In this document: positions 1-6,356 of the stretch, in pieces
Numbering within the stretch: position 1 is the first letter of the stretch
Layout of the letters: every line of letters begins with the position of its first letter
Assembly: GCA_017617775.1 (NCBI GenBank)
Contig: JAFZVO010000121.1
Coordinates: 1-8,714 of the forward strand
Direction: 5' to 3'
DNA length: 8,714 nt
From: Bacilli bacterium
Lineage (GTDB): Bacteria; Bacillota_I; Bacilli_A; RFN20; CAG-826
Position numbers and translations under genes: made by a program
Notes under the pieces: model-generated
Databases searched by the model: none
Seen by the model: only the letters and a program-made list of their open reading frames with translations
Told to the model about the DNA's origin: nothing

Positions 1-1
1 A

Positions 2-601
2 ATGAATATCTTTATCTCATTCATTTTAGCGATTATCTCCTCGATGCTCATTGATAACGTCGTCTTATCTCGTTTCTACGGCATCTGTCCGTTCTTAGGT
101 GTTTCGAAGAAAGTGAAGTCTTCTTTAGGTATGGGCCTCGCGGTTGTCTTTGTCATCATGCTCGCGACATTGATCTGCTGGCCGTTATATAACTTCATCT
201 TGGTTCCGGCGGGTATCCCATTCTTAGATACAGTAGCGTATATCTTAGTCATCGCTTGTTTAGTCCAATTAGTTGGCTTATTCATCAAGAAATATTCTCC
301 AACATTATATAAATCATTAGGTATCTATTTACCGTTAATCACGACCAACTGTGCGGTGTTAGGTGTCGCGCAGGGCAATACTGACCAAGGCCTCAACTTC
401 TTAGAGGCGTTAGCGAATGGCCTTGGAACTTCAATTGGCTTCTTACTCATCATCGTCACCTTCAGCTGCATCAGAACTCGTTTAGAAAGCGCGAACACAC
501 CGAAAGCCTTCAAAGGCTTACCAATCGCGTTGATCACCGCGGCGATTATGGCTATCGCCTTAATGGGCTTACAAGGATTGTTCTCAGGAGTTTTAAAATA
601 A
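2..601 (+). CDS. rnfA: RnfA, membrane subunit of the Rnf electron-transport complex
   Basis: Integral membrane subunit of the Rnf complex, which couples electron transfer between ferredoxin and NAD+ to ion movement across the cytoplasmic membrane. The 199-residue protein is strongly hydrophobic with about six membrane segments. It carries the family hallmarks: GICPFLGVSKK near residues 27-37 (Cys29) and ITTNCAVLGVA near 113-123 (Cys117). In RnfA/RnfE and NqrD/NqrE these two cysteines help hold an intramembrane Fe-S centre. From memory the length matches E. coli RnfA (about 193 residues) and the N-terminus aligns from the first Met, so the ATG at position 2 is very probably the true start and the gene is complete. 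rnfE would be expected directly upstream, outside the window. The stop is one base before the next ATG (TAATATG), so the downstream small gene is probably translationally coupled. Confidence 0.96.
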   Translation: MNIFISFILAIISSMLIDNVVLSRFYGICPFLGVSKKVKSSLGMGLAVVFVIMLATLICWPLYNFILVPAGIPFLDTVAYILVIACLVQLVGLFIKKYSPTLYKSLGIYLPLITTNCAVLGVAQGNTDQGLNFLEALANGLGTSIGFLLIIVTFSCIRTRLESANTPKAFKGLPIALITAAIMAIALMGLQGLFSGVLK

Positions 602-602
602 T

Positions 603-794
603 ATGAGCCAAACCGGATATCTCATCATTGCAATCTCGATTATGGTGGTCTTGCTCATCGTCTTTTTCGTGAGTTTTGTTTTATATCGTAAGACTCCAGT
701 CCCAAAGGGATGTGAAGATATTATGGCTAGCGAAGAGAAATGCGCATCATGTAGCAACAAAACATGTCAGTTTAATAAAGGTAGAGAAGAATAG
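603..794 (+). CDS. Small single-span membrane protein with a cysteine cluster, inserted between rnfA and rnfB
   Basis: A 63-residue protein that I cannot assign to a named family. Residues about 6-28 form one strong hydrophobic helix. The remaining 35 residues are polar and contain four cysteines: C37, C47, C50 and C55. C47-C50-C55 has the CxxCxxxxC spacing also seen in the Fe-S domain of RnfB in the next gene (C48, C51, C56), and the overall plan (N-terminal helix, then cysteines) is the same. A role as an Fe-S or metal-binding accessory subunit of Rnf is inferred from this and from position. FeoB-associated Cys-rich membrane proteins have a similar layout and are an alternative. It is probably real: it fills the space between rnfA and rnfB exactly, with gaps of 1 and 2 nt. 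An AGGAG lies 12 nt upstream of the ATG, so reinitiation is likely. It ends in TAG, the only non-TAA stop in the window. Confidence 0.8.
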   Translation: MSQTGYLIIAISIMVVLLIVFFVSFVLYRKTPVPKGCEDIMASEEKCASCSNKTCQFNKGREE

Positions 795-796
795 TT

Positions 797-1114
797 ATGG
801 AAATCTTGTGGGCGGTATTAATCTTATTAGGACTTGGACTACTTTTTGGCCTCGGTTTAGCGATCGCCGCGAAAGTTTTACACGTCAAAGAAGATGAACG
901 AATTGAAGAAGTCGCAAAACGTCTTCCTAACTATAACTGTGGCTCTTGTGGCTTTGCCGGATGTCATGACCTCGCCGAAGCGATTGTTAAAGGCGAAGAA
1001 ACTAACTTACGTAAATGTAAGCCAGGCAAAGAAGAAACTAACTTTAAACCAATCTTAGAATATCTTGACGCGCATCCAAACGAGGACGGGAGCAAAGTAA
1101 AAGCCCATCTCTAA
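797..1114 (+). CDS. rnfB: RnfB, short form with only the N-terminal Fe-S domain
   Basis: RnfB normally takes electrons from ferredoxin and passes them through several 4Fe-4S clusters to the rest of the Rnf complex. This 105-residue protein has the expected N-terminal membrane helix (about 4-26) and the hallmark 4Fe-4S domain: C48, C51, C56 and C74 in a CxxCx4Cx17C pattern, with LPNYNCGSCGFAGC resembling the family consensus. The 2[4Fe-4S] ferredoxin-like domains that follow in standard RnfB proteins (usually well over 150 residues in all) are absent. After residue 80 there is only a 25-residue polar tail, and no further CxxCxxC motif is seen in any forward frame before apbE. The TAA is followed after one base by the apbE ATG, so the short form looks native rather than a sequencing error. 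Family assignment is firm. Whether it works alone as RnfB, or needs another ferredoxin-like partner, is open. Confidence 0.85.
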   Translation: MEILWAVLILLGLGLLFGLGLAIAAKVLHVKEDERIEEVAKRLPNYNCGSCGFAGCHDLAEAIVKGEETNLRKCKPGKEETNFKPILEYLDAHPNEDGSKVKAHL

Positions 1115-1115
1115 T

Positions 1116-2060
1116 ATGAGAAAGATATTCCCCATATTACTAATCGGTTTACTCACATCTTGTTCAACAAATAATCAGATTATTGAGAACAAGGTTTTTT
1201 GTTTTGATACGACCGTGATCTCCAAATTATATGAAGGCGAACAAAGTAATCTCGACGATATTAAAGATATTTTTCTCTATTATGATAAAGTCTCTGATAA
1301 CTATAAAAATAGAGACGGCATCACCATTACAAAAATCGGTCGTGATCCCATCACTGTTGAGCCTCAATTATATGACTTATTAAAGACATCTGTAGAGGTC
1401 AAAGATAGTGGGGCAACTTACTTCAATCCACTCGTTGGAAGACTATCAAAAAAATGGAAAGAATCATTAGAAAAAAATGAAGTTTTGTCAGATGAGATTA
1501 TCACCGCAGAACTAGATATCATTAACCATTCATCTCTTCATTTTGAAGATAATAATACCGTCTATAAAACAGGTGATGCAGAAATCGATTTAGGCGGTAT
1601 TGTTAAAGGTTATGCGTTAGATAAAGTCAGCGATTATTTAAAGAGTCAAAATATAGAAAAATACTTGATAAATGCAGGTTTTTCTTCTATTTTGCTTGGA
1701 AAAAAGGATACAGATGATGGCTATTTCACCGTCAAGATCTCGGACTTAAATAACACCTATATTAAACTTAAAGATTGCTTTGTTTCGACATCTTCTAAAT
1801 CCGTCCAAGGCGTGAAGATCGGCGACGTCACTTATTCGCATATCATCAACCCGATTAACGGGTCCGCAATCAATATGAATGATGCCGTAATTGTCGTTTC
1901 TAGTTCTGGAGCTTTAGGCGATGCTTTATCGACCTCAATGATGATGAATACGGTGGAGGAAATCAAATCGATTGAAACCTCCCAAAACGTGCAGTGTATC
2001 GTCGTCAAAGATAAACAAGTAATCTACTGTAATGAAGGGTTGGAATTATATCGTGGATAA
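1116..2060 (+). CDS. apbE: ApbE-type FAD:protein FMN transferase, lipoprotein
   Basis: Flavin transferase that attaches FMN covalently to a threonine of its target protein, here most likely RnfG and RnfD, acting on the outer face of the membrane. A lipoprotein signal peptide is visible, with lipobox LTSC and lipidated Cys16. ApbE motifs occur in order: FDTTVISKLYEG (about 30-41, the family's mDTvv start), SGATYFNPLVGRLSKKW (98-114), DLGGIVKGYALDK (158-170), INAG (185-188), HIINPINGS (242-250) and GDALST (268-273). D269 and T273 are the expected Mg2+/flavin-site residues. The length of 314 is normal. The usual NAGG motif reads NAGF here, so a glycine near the flavin is replaced. The first two thirds are clearly more AT-rich than flanking genes (about 25-33% GC in sampled 60-base rows, against 40-60%). 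The start lies one base after the rnfB stop. Confidence 0.93.
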   Translation: MRKIFPILLIGLLTSCSTNNQIIENKVFCFDTTVISKLYEGEQSNLDDIKDIFLYYDKVSDNYKNRDGITITKIGRDPITVEPQLYDLLKTSVEVKDSGATYFNPLVGRLSKKWKESLEKNEVLSDEIITAELDIINHSSLHFEDNNTVYKTGDAEIDLGGIVKGYALDKVSDYLKSQNIEKYLINAGFSSILLGKKDTDDGYFTVKISDLNNTYIKLKDCFVSTSSKSVQGVKIGDVTYSHIINPINGSAINMNDAVIVVSSSGALGDALSTSMMMNTVEEIKSIETSQNVQCIVVKDKQVIYCNEGLELYRG

Positions 2061-2430
2061 GAAGGTTTTACGTAATGATTTGATCCTCATAGTCTCACTT
2101 CTTCTCATCGCGGTGATTGCTTTGGTGGTGGTCAATGTCAATGCGAATAGAACTAATCTCGTCGCGACTATTTCCGTCCAAGATGAAGTGGTCGAGAAAA
2201 TAGATTTAAGCAAGAATGAAGAGAAAGACTATTACATCAAAGGCTTGAAAGGTGAGGTTCACGTTCACACGAAGGATGGCGCGATTGCTGTCGTGGAATC
2301 TAACTGCCCTCATCAAGATTGTGTCCGCATGGGGTATGTGAATGAGAGCAATCACCCAATCATCTGTGCCTATAACGCTGTCTATATCGTTATCGATGGT
2401 AATTCTAATTATGATGTGGAGCTCGGATAA
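2053..2430 (+). CDS. Membrane-anchored NusG_II domain protein
   Basis: A 125-residue protein with an N-terminal membrane anchor (about 9-28) and an extracytoplasmic NusG domain II-like fold (PF07009 type). The signature is NCPHQDCVRMGYV (84-96) followed by PIICAYNAVYIVI (102-114), with cysteines C85, C90 and C105, matching the family pattern CPxxxCxxxG...hxCxxNxh. The biochemical role of this family is not settled. It recurs next to apbE and Gx-transporter genes in Rnf loci, which suggests a link to flavinylated electron-transfer proteins. I chose the GTG at 2053 because it gives the short charged N-terminus typical of the family (DKKVLRND) and has GGA 8 nt upstream. An in-frame ATG at 2032 would add seven residues and increase the overlap with apbE. 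The chosen start overlaps apbE by 8 nt, and the stop overlaps the next gene by 1 nt (TAATG). Confidence 0.87.
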   Translation: MDKKVLRNDLILIVSLLLIAVIALVVVNVNANRTNLVATISVQDEVVEKIDLSKNEEKDYYIKGLKGEVHVHTKDGAIAVVESNCPHQDCVRMGYVNESNHPIICAYNAVYIVIDGNSNYDVELG

Positions 2431-2978
2431 TGGAGACTGTAAAGAAGAGATCGTCCGGTTTTAATGTTCATAAGATTGCCTTGTTAGGTGTTTTAACTGC
2501 GGGAGCGGTGGTCATCGCGATTCTCGAGTCCTTCATTCCTTCAATTGGAATTCCAGGAATCAAACTAGGATTAGCAAATATTGTAATCCTTATCGTTTTA
2601 TACGAAATTGGTATCTGGGAAGCGGTGATGGTCAATCTCATCCGCGTGATTGTTGTTGGGCTTGTACGTGGAACATTCTTATCATTTGGATTCCTCATGT
2701 CTTTAACAGGGGCGATGATGTCTTTAGCGGTGATGGTTCTTTTCTATGTTCTAGTTAGAAAATTCTCTATAATTGGTGTCTCTGTCATCGGCGCGGTTTT
2801 TCATGTCATCGGTCAAATCTTAATCGCGATGATATATCTTGGGACATCATATGTCGTTTTATATTTGCCGGTCATCGGCTTATCTGCGATTATCACTGGC
2901 GTTTTTGTCGGGATTGTCGCGAAAGCGATCATCCATACGGATGTCATCAAAAAACAAAAAGAAAAATATCACTTCTAA
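2430..2978 (+). CDS. Gx transporter family membrane protein (heptaprenyl diphosphate synthase component I-like)
   Basis: A 182-residue integral membrane protein with about five to six helices between residues 15 and 168. The family signature (PF07456, often annotated as heptaprenyl diphosphate synthase subunit I or Gx transporter) is clear: IPGIKLGLANIVILIVLY (41-58), then an NLIRVIVVGLVRGTFLSF segment (69-86) and a SLTGAMMSLAVM segment (91-102). These small proteins resemble ECF-transporter substrate-binding components. The substrate is unknown, and a prenyl-diphosphate synthase role is doubtful without a catalytic partner gene here. It is the last gene of the Rnf/ApbE/NusG_II set, overlaps the previous stop by one base, and has GTGGAG about 8 nt upstream. 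A function in supplying a cofactor or precursor to the complex is inference from gene order only. Confidence 0.88.
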   Translation: METVKKRSSGFNVHKIALLGVLTAGAVVIAILESFIPSIGIPGIKLGLANIVILIVLYEIGIWEAVMVNLIRVIVVGLVRGTFLSFGFLMSLTGAMMSLAVMVLFYVLVRKFSIIGVSVIGAVFHVIGQILIAMIYLGTSYVVLYLPVIGLSAIITGVFVGIVAKAIIHTDVIKKQKEKYHF

Positions 2979-2988
2979 TATAAATATT

Positions 2989-3028
2989 ACGTCATGAGAA
3001 AAATGTTTCATTTCTTGTGGTGTTTTTA
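2989..3028 (+). terminator. Probable Rho-independent terminator closing the Rnf operon
   Basis: The arm at 2989-3001 pairs with the arm at 3011-3023 over 13 uninterrupted positions, four of them G-U, around a 9-nt loop. The 3' arm runs directly into GTTTTTATATATATTTT. The stem starts 10 nt after the Gx-transporter stop. The G-U content makes it weaker than a classical terminator, so partial read-through into the STAS operon is possible. Confidence 0.5.
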
Positions 3029-3060
3029 TATATATTTTAGTAATATATAACATATTTCTA
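3024..3060 (+). promoter_or_regulatory. Candidate promoter region of the STAS/alarmone operon
   Basis: This stretch of almost pure A/T between the hairpin and the GGAGG site is the only intergenic space before the second operon, so a promoter is expected here. Possible elements are TTTATA at 3025-3030 and TAACAT at 3048-3053 with a 17-nt spacer, or TAATAT at 3041-3046 as a -10 box. None is a good match to TTGACA/TATAAT, and the first pair would leave a very short leader. The call rests mainly on position and composition. Confidence 0.3.
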
Positions 3061-3063
3061 TTT

Positions 3064-3068
3064 GGAGG
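3064..3068 (+). promoter_or_regulatory. Ribosome binding site GGAGG for the STAS gene
   Basis: A perfect GGAGG lies 5 nt before the ATG at 3074. It decides the start: a longer reading from a TTG at 3062 would put the Shine-Dalgarno sequence inside the coding region. It is one of two strong sites in the window and fits the first gene of a transcript. Confidence 0.85.
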
Positions 3069-3073
3069 ATACT

Positions 3074-3373
3074 ATGGACATTAACAAGACTCTTGAAGGC
3101 AAAACATTAGTTATTGCCTTAACTGATAAACTAGATACGACCTCTGCTCCAGCATTAGAAGAGGACTTAAACAACTCATTGAATGGAATCGACACTCTCA
3201 TTTTTGATTTTTCAAAACTCAACTATTTATCCAGTGCGGGATTAAGAGTTTTATTGAACACACAAAAAACGATGATGAAACAAGGCAAGATGATCATCAA
3301 GCATCCTAATGATGTCATCATGTCCGTTTTTGAGATGACTGGATTCTCAACAATTTTGACAATTGAAGACTAA
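3074..3373 (+). CDS. STAS-domain anti-sigma factor antagonist (SpoIIAA/RsbV type)
   Basis: A 99-residue single STAS domain, the usual length of SpoIIAA/RsbV proteins. In partner switching the unphosphorylated STAS protein binds the HATPase kinase and releases that kinase's other partner; phosphorylation of one serine breaks the complex. The fold pattern is complete: TLVIALTDKLDTTSAPALEE (11-30), LIFDFSKLNYLSSAGLRVLL (42-61), and the C-terminal hydrophobic VFEMTGFSTIL part. By alignment on the GL of the motif, Ser54 of LSSAGL is the likely phospho-site, with Ser53 next to it. The stop overlaps the start of the following phosphatase/kinase gene by one base (TAATG), so it is almost certainly that protein's substrate. 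No sigma factor gene lies nearby, so the final target cannot be named. Confidence 0.93.
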   Translation: MDINKTLEGKTLVIALTDKLDTTSAPALEEDLNNSLNGIDTLIFDFSKLNYLSSAGLRVLLNTQKTMMKQGKMIIKHPNDVIMSVFEMTGFSTILTIED

Positions 3374-5274
3374 TGAAAAAAGAAAGAGACAGCAAATATA
3401 ACGATTCTTTAAAGAAGAACGAACTTGATGCGAACAAGCAAATCGCGCTCGCAGGATTAGTCACTGCGGGTGTTGTTTTAGTGTTGTGGATTATCTTCCT
3501 CACGGGTCTGGTCCGTATGCTCAACATGTTCTGGATCAACATCATTTTTCCAATCACGATTGTGATGCTTGGCTCTCCATTCTTTGTTGTGAGGTCGAAA
3601 AGAACTAACCAATCCGCACTTAAATATAGTGAAATTATCAATTTCGCTTTGATGATTGCTCTTCTCAATATCGTCATCCCTAAACACGCGATATTAGCGT
3701 GGGCGGCCGTCATCATGATTTCTGCGCATTATTATTCTTGGAAGACAACTGTGTTTGCCTATATTATTGTCGCTGTTTTAATGGCGGCATCTCTTCCATT
3801 CTCCATGCTTCTCGGTGAATGGGATTCCAACTTGATGGGGGCAAATGGCGAGACTTTTGCCGCGATTTCTATCAAATTCCCGGAAAATCCATTACCACAT
3901 GGTGGCGTGAACAACTATGACGTTGAAGATAGGCTCTACTTCCTCAACAACTTCAATTATTACTATCCTAACGAACTGAGCAGATGGATAGCTGCCTACA
4001 TTTATTACTACGCGGCAAGGCTCGTCTGTTTAACAGTGGTTTTCGTCGCTGCTTTAAGACTCAATGTTCGTACCGAAAGATTGATGATCAGCGAAAGCGA
4101 AGCGATTCGCGAAAAAGGTCGTATTGCTGCTGAACTTAACGTCGCGAGCGATATTCAACTATCCGCCTTACCGCAATATTTCCCAAAGATTAATAAATTT
4201 GATGTCTATGCCTTAACTCATCCGGCCAAAGAAGTGGGAGGAGATTTCTATAACTGCTTCTTATGGGAAGATAAATTATTATTCTTCGTCGCTGATGTCT
4301 CCGGCAAAGGTGTTCCAGCGGCTTTATTAATGATGAAGACCAACACTTTGATTTCATCAATTCTTAAAAATGATGATGATGTCACTAATGCTTTGAAATA
4401 TACAAACAAAGAATTAACAGACCATAACGAACAAGGAATGTTCGTCACTGCGATTGTCGGTTGTCTCAACCTCAGAACTGGCGAAGTCAATCTCGGTAAC
4501 GCGGGGCATAATCCACCTCTTTTCAAACACCATGGCAAGAAATATGATTATCTAAAACTTCCAACTGGGTTTGTTCTCGGCGGTCTTCCCGATACCAAAT
4601 ATAAAAGCGTTTCTCGAAAATTTGAAAGAAACGATATTTTATTCGTCTATACCGATGGTATTACTGAAGCGATGAATGAAGAAGGCGAGTTGTTCGGCGA
4701 AGAGAGATTACAATCTTTCCTCAACGGCTTAGATTCAACTCTCACCTCTGAACAGATTTGTCACTTCGTCAATGATGAAGTCCATCGTTTCCAAGGAAAC
4801 GCGGAACAAGCCGATGATATCACGATGCTCTGCTTGAAATATAACGATATCGTGGAGAACAGCTCCTTTGTTGTTCCAGCAGATAAAAACGAAGTGAATC
4901 GCGTCGTCGAATTCGTCAACAAATTCTTAGCTCAATTCGAAGTCGAACAGAAGATTGTCAGTCAAATCGATATCTCTATCGACGAGATTTGCTCCAACAT
5001 CTTTAACTATGCATATAAAGACTCTGATAAGAATGGGACAATTGAGGTGAATATTTCAATCACTAATAAAGTGGTCACTATGCACTTCGTCGATACCGGT
5101 TCCCCATTCAACCCATTAGAAAAAGAAGACCCGAATGTCAACCTCCCATTAGAGGAGAGAAAAGAAGGAGGTCTTGGCATCTATCTTGTCAAGAAGATGA
5201 TGGACTCTGTCTCCTATCATTATTCAAAGAATAAAGAGAACATTTTAACGATCACGAAGAAAGTTGGTGAATAA
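3373..5274 (+). CDS. Membrane PP2C/SpoIIE phosphatase fused to a HATPase (RsbW-like) serine kinase
   Basis: A 633-residue sensor-effector. Residues about 24-146 contain four to five membrane segments. A polar, probably external loop follows at about 147-203 with many Tyr/Asn residues, then another membrane helix at about 206-229. A helical linker (232-268) joins this to a SpoIIE/RsbU-type PP2C phosphatase (about 275-490). Its motifs are all present: EVGGDFYN (Asp291), VADVSGKG (Asp308), GNAGHNPP (375-382), YTDGITEA (Asp428) and ADDIT (Asp481/482). The C-terminus (about 495-630) is a HATPase_c anti-sigma kinase domain with an intact N-box (E538, N542), VDTGSPFNP (Asp574) and GGLGIYLV (599-606). 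One chain therefore seems able both to dephosphorylate and to phosphorylate a STAS partner, presumably the product of the upstream overlapping gene. The known Pseudomonas HsbR also joins PP2C and HATPase domains, but with a receiver domain instead of membrane helices. Confidence 0.93.
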   Translation: MKKERDSKYNDSLKKNELDANKQIALAGLVTAGVVLVLWIIFLTGLVRMLNMFWINIIFPITIVMLGSPFFVVRSKRTNQSALKYSEIINFALMIALLNIVIPKHAILAWAAVIMISAHYYSWKTTVFAYIIVAVLMAASLPFSMLLGEWDSNLMGANGETFAAISIKFPENPLPHGGVNNYDVEDRLYFLNNFNYYYPNELSRWIAAYIYYYAARLVCLTVVFVAALRLNVRTERLMISESEAIREKGRIAAELNVASDIQLSALPQYFPKINKFDVYALTHPAKEVGGDFYNCFLWEDKLLFFVADVSGKGVPAALLMMKTNTLISSILKNDDDVTNALKYTNKELTDHNEQGMFVTAIVGCLNLRTGEVNLGNAGHNPPLFKHHGKKYDYLKLPTGFVLGGLPDTKYKSVSRKFERNDILFVYTDGITEAMNEEGELFGEERLQSFLNGLDSTLTSEQICHFVNDEVHRFQGNAEQADDITMLCLKYNDIVENSSFVVPADKNEVNRVVEFVNKFLAQFEVEQKIVSQIDISIDEICSNIFNYAYKDSDKNGTIEVNISITNKVVTMHFVDTGSPFNPLEKEDPNVNLPLEERKEGGLGIYLVKKMMDSVSYHYSKNKENILTITKKVGE

Positions 5275-5275
5275 T

Positions 5276-6355
5276 ATGGACATGCATGCAGAAATGATTT
5301 TTGATGAATATAAAGAACTCCTTCCAGTTCTTAAACTTCTCAAAGGTGTTGTCGATAACATCATCCGTCAAGAAGTGACCAAATCTGGTGTTTTCACCAA
5401 CTCATATTCCTCCCGTATTAAAACGGAAAAGTCTCTTGAAGGAAAACTTGAACTCAAAGGTTATAAATATAAAGACATCTATGATTTAACAGATATCCTC
5501 GGCGCGAGAATCGTCACCTATTATTCCAGTGATGTCGACCGTGTCGCCTCTGTCTTAGAAAAGACTTTTAACGTGGATAGAGAGAATTCTATCGACCGAA
5601 GAAAAGAATATAATATCGACCAATTCGGTTATATGTCTCTCCATTACATCTGCTCCGTTCCTGAGACCTTATATAAGAATGAAGAATATCCAAACATCAA
5701 TAAAATCCGTTTTGAAATTCAAATTAGAACATCTTTACAAGATGCTTGGGCACAGATCACCCACGATATCGGATATAAAAGCGATGTTGAAATTCCAAAG
5801 AAGATTTTAAGAAGGCTGAATCGTTTAGCCGGTTTGCTTGAGATGGCGGATGAAGAATTCAACAATATCCGTCAAGACAGTGACCAATACCGTAAAGGTG
5901 TCAAACAGATTGTCTCCTCTGGTGACTTCAACGAAGTCGAACTCAACATCGATACTTTCAACGAATATATCGAGATCGATCCATTCAGTGAATTAATGCG
6001 TCGCATTCAATCGATTAACAGCATGGATATTCAAGAGGTTTCTCTATCTCCATATTATCGTTTCTTAAAAGCTCTCGGCTTCAAGACTCTTGGTGATATT
6101 GAGAAGATGAGAAAAGATAACGAAGAAGATGCTTATCAATTCGCCTTGCGTCTATTTGGCGACACTGATTTAGATATCGCAGCGTCCTCTGTGGCAATCA
6201 TGTGTTTATGCATCGTCTACTTATTCAAAGTTGGTAGTGGTCTCGCTGGACTTAACATCATGCTCAACAGCGTGAATGGCGAGAGACCGTCGAATATGAA
6301 AGTGGCCCAAAGATATTACAAAATCGGTCAAGCAATGGGACTGGTGAAACAATAA
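5276..6355 (+). CDS. RelA/SpoT-domain nucleotide pyrophosphokinase with long C-terminal extension
   Basis: A 359-residue protein whose residues about 15-200 form a RelA/SpoT synthetase domain (PF04607). Such enzymes transfer pyrophosphate from ATP to GTP/GDP, or in toxic relatives to other acceptors including tRNA. Visible motifs: SRIKTEKSLEGK (R47, K49, S53, K57), TDILGARIV (D73, R78), FGYMSLHYI (Y119, S121, H123), FEIQIRT (E147, Q149, R151) and DAWAQITHDIGYK (W158, H163, Y167, K168). There is no HD hydrolase domain on this chain. The FGYxSxHY and LQDAWAQITHD wording is closer to toxSAS/CapRel-like proteins than to the usual RelP/RelQ form, judged from memory. Residues 200-359 match nothing I know: they are helical, with a helix-hairpin-helix-like LKALGFKTLGDIEKM (264-278) and a hydrophobic stretch at about 301-318. 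I chose the ATG at 5276, one base after the previous stop; TTG or GTG further upstream overlap the kinase gene, and an ATG at 5282 is also possible. Confidence 0.88.
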   Translation: MDMHAEMIFDEYKELLPVLKLLKGVVDNIIRQEVTKSGVFTNSYSSRIKTEKSLEGKLELKGYKYKDIYDLTDILGARIVTYYSSDVDRVASVLEKTFNVDRENSIDRRKEYNIDQFGYMSLHYICSVPETLYKNEEYPNINKIRFEIQIRTSLQDAWAQITHDIGYKSDVEIPKKILRRLNRLAGLLEMADEEFNNIRQDSDQYRKGVKQIVSSGDFNEVELNIDTFNEYIEIDPFSELMRRIQSINSMDIQEVSLSPYYRFLKALGFKTLGDIEKMRKDNEEDAYQFALRLFGDTDLDIAASSVAIMCLCIVYLFKVGSGLAGLNIMLNSVNGERPSNMKVAQRYYKIGQAMGLVKQ

Positions 6356-6356
6356 T

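Noticed and set aside
2..60. RnfA cut at its 5' end by the window edge
   Set aside because: The N-terminus from the ATG at position 2 aligns with the start of known RnfA proteins and the length fits, so the gene seems complete.
676..897. Open frame of 73 codons overlapping the small Cys protein and rnfB
   Set aside because: It lies out of frame over two supported genes, has no ribosome site and no recognisable motif.
797..1400. Frameshift explaining the short RnfB
   Set aside because: No ferredoxin CxxCxxC motif is visible in any forward frame downstream, and apbE starts directly after the stop with a proper lipoprotein signal.
2032..2052. ATG at 2032 as start of the NusG_II gene
   Set aside because: It would add seven residues encoded by the apbE 3' end and enlarge the overlap; the GTG at 2053 fits the family better. 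It is not fully excluded.
3062..3073. TTG start for the STAS gene at 3062
   Set aside because: It would place the GGAGG ribosome site inside the coding sequence; the ATG at 3074 has ideal spacing and the usual family N-terminus.
3318..3716. Minus-strand open frame of 132 codons
   Set aside because: It lies antisense to the STAS and phosphatase/kinase genes; its hydrophobic character only mirrors the opposite-strand codons of the membrane region.
5279..5292. ATGCAT palindrome (acatgcatgca) near the synthetase start as an operator
   Set aside because: It is a single short palindrome inside coding sequence without a second copy; chance is sufficient.
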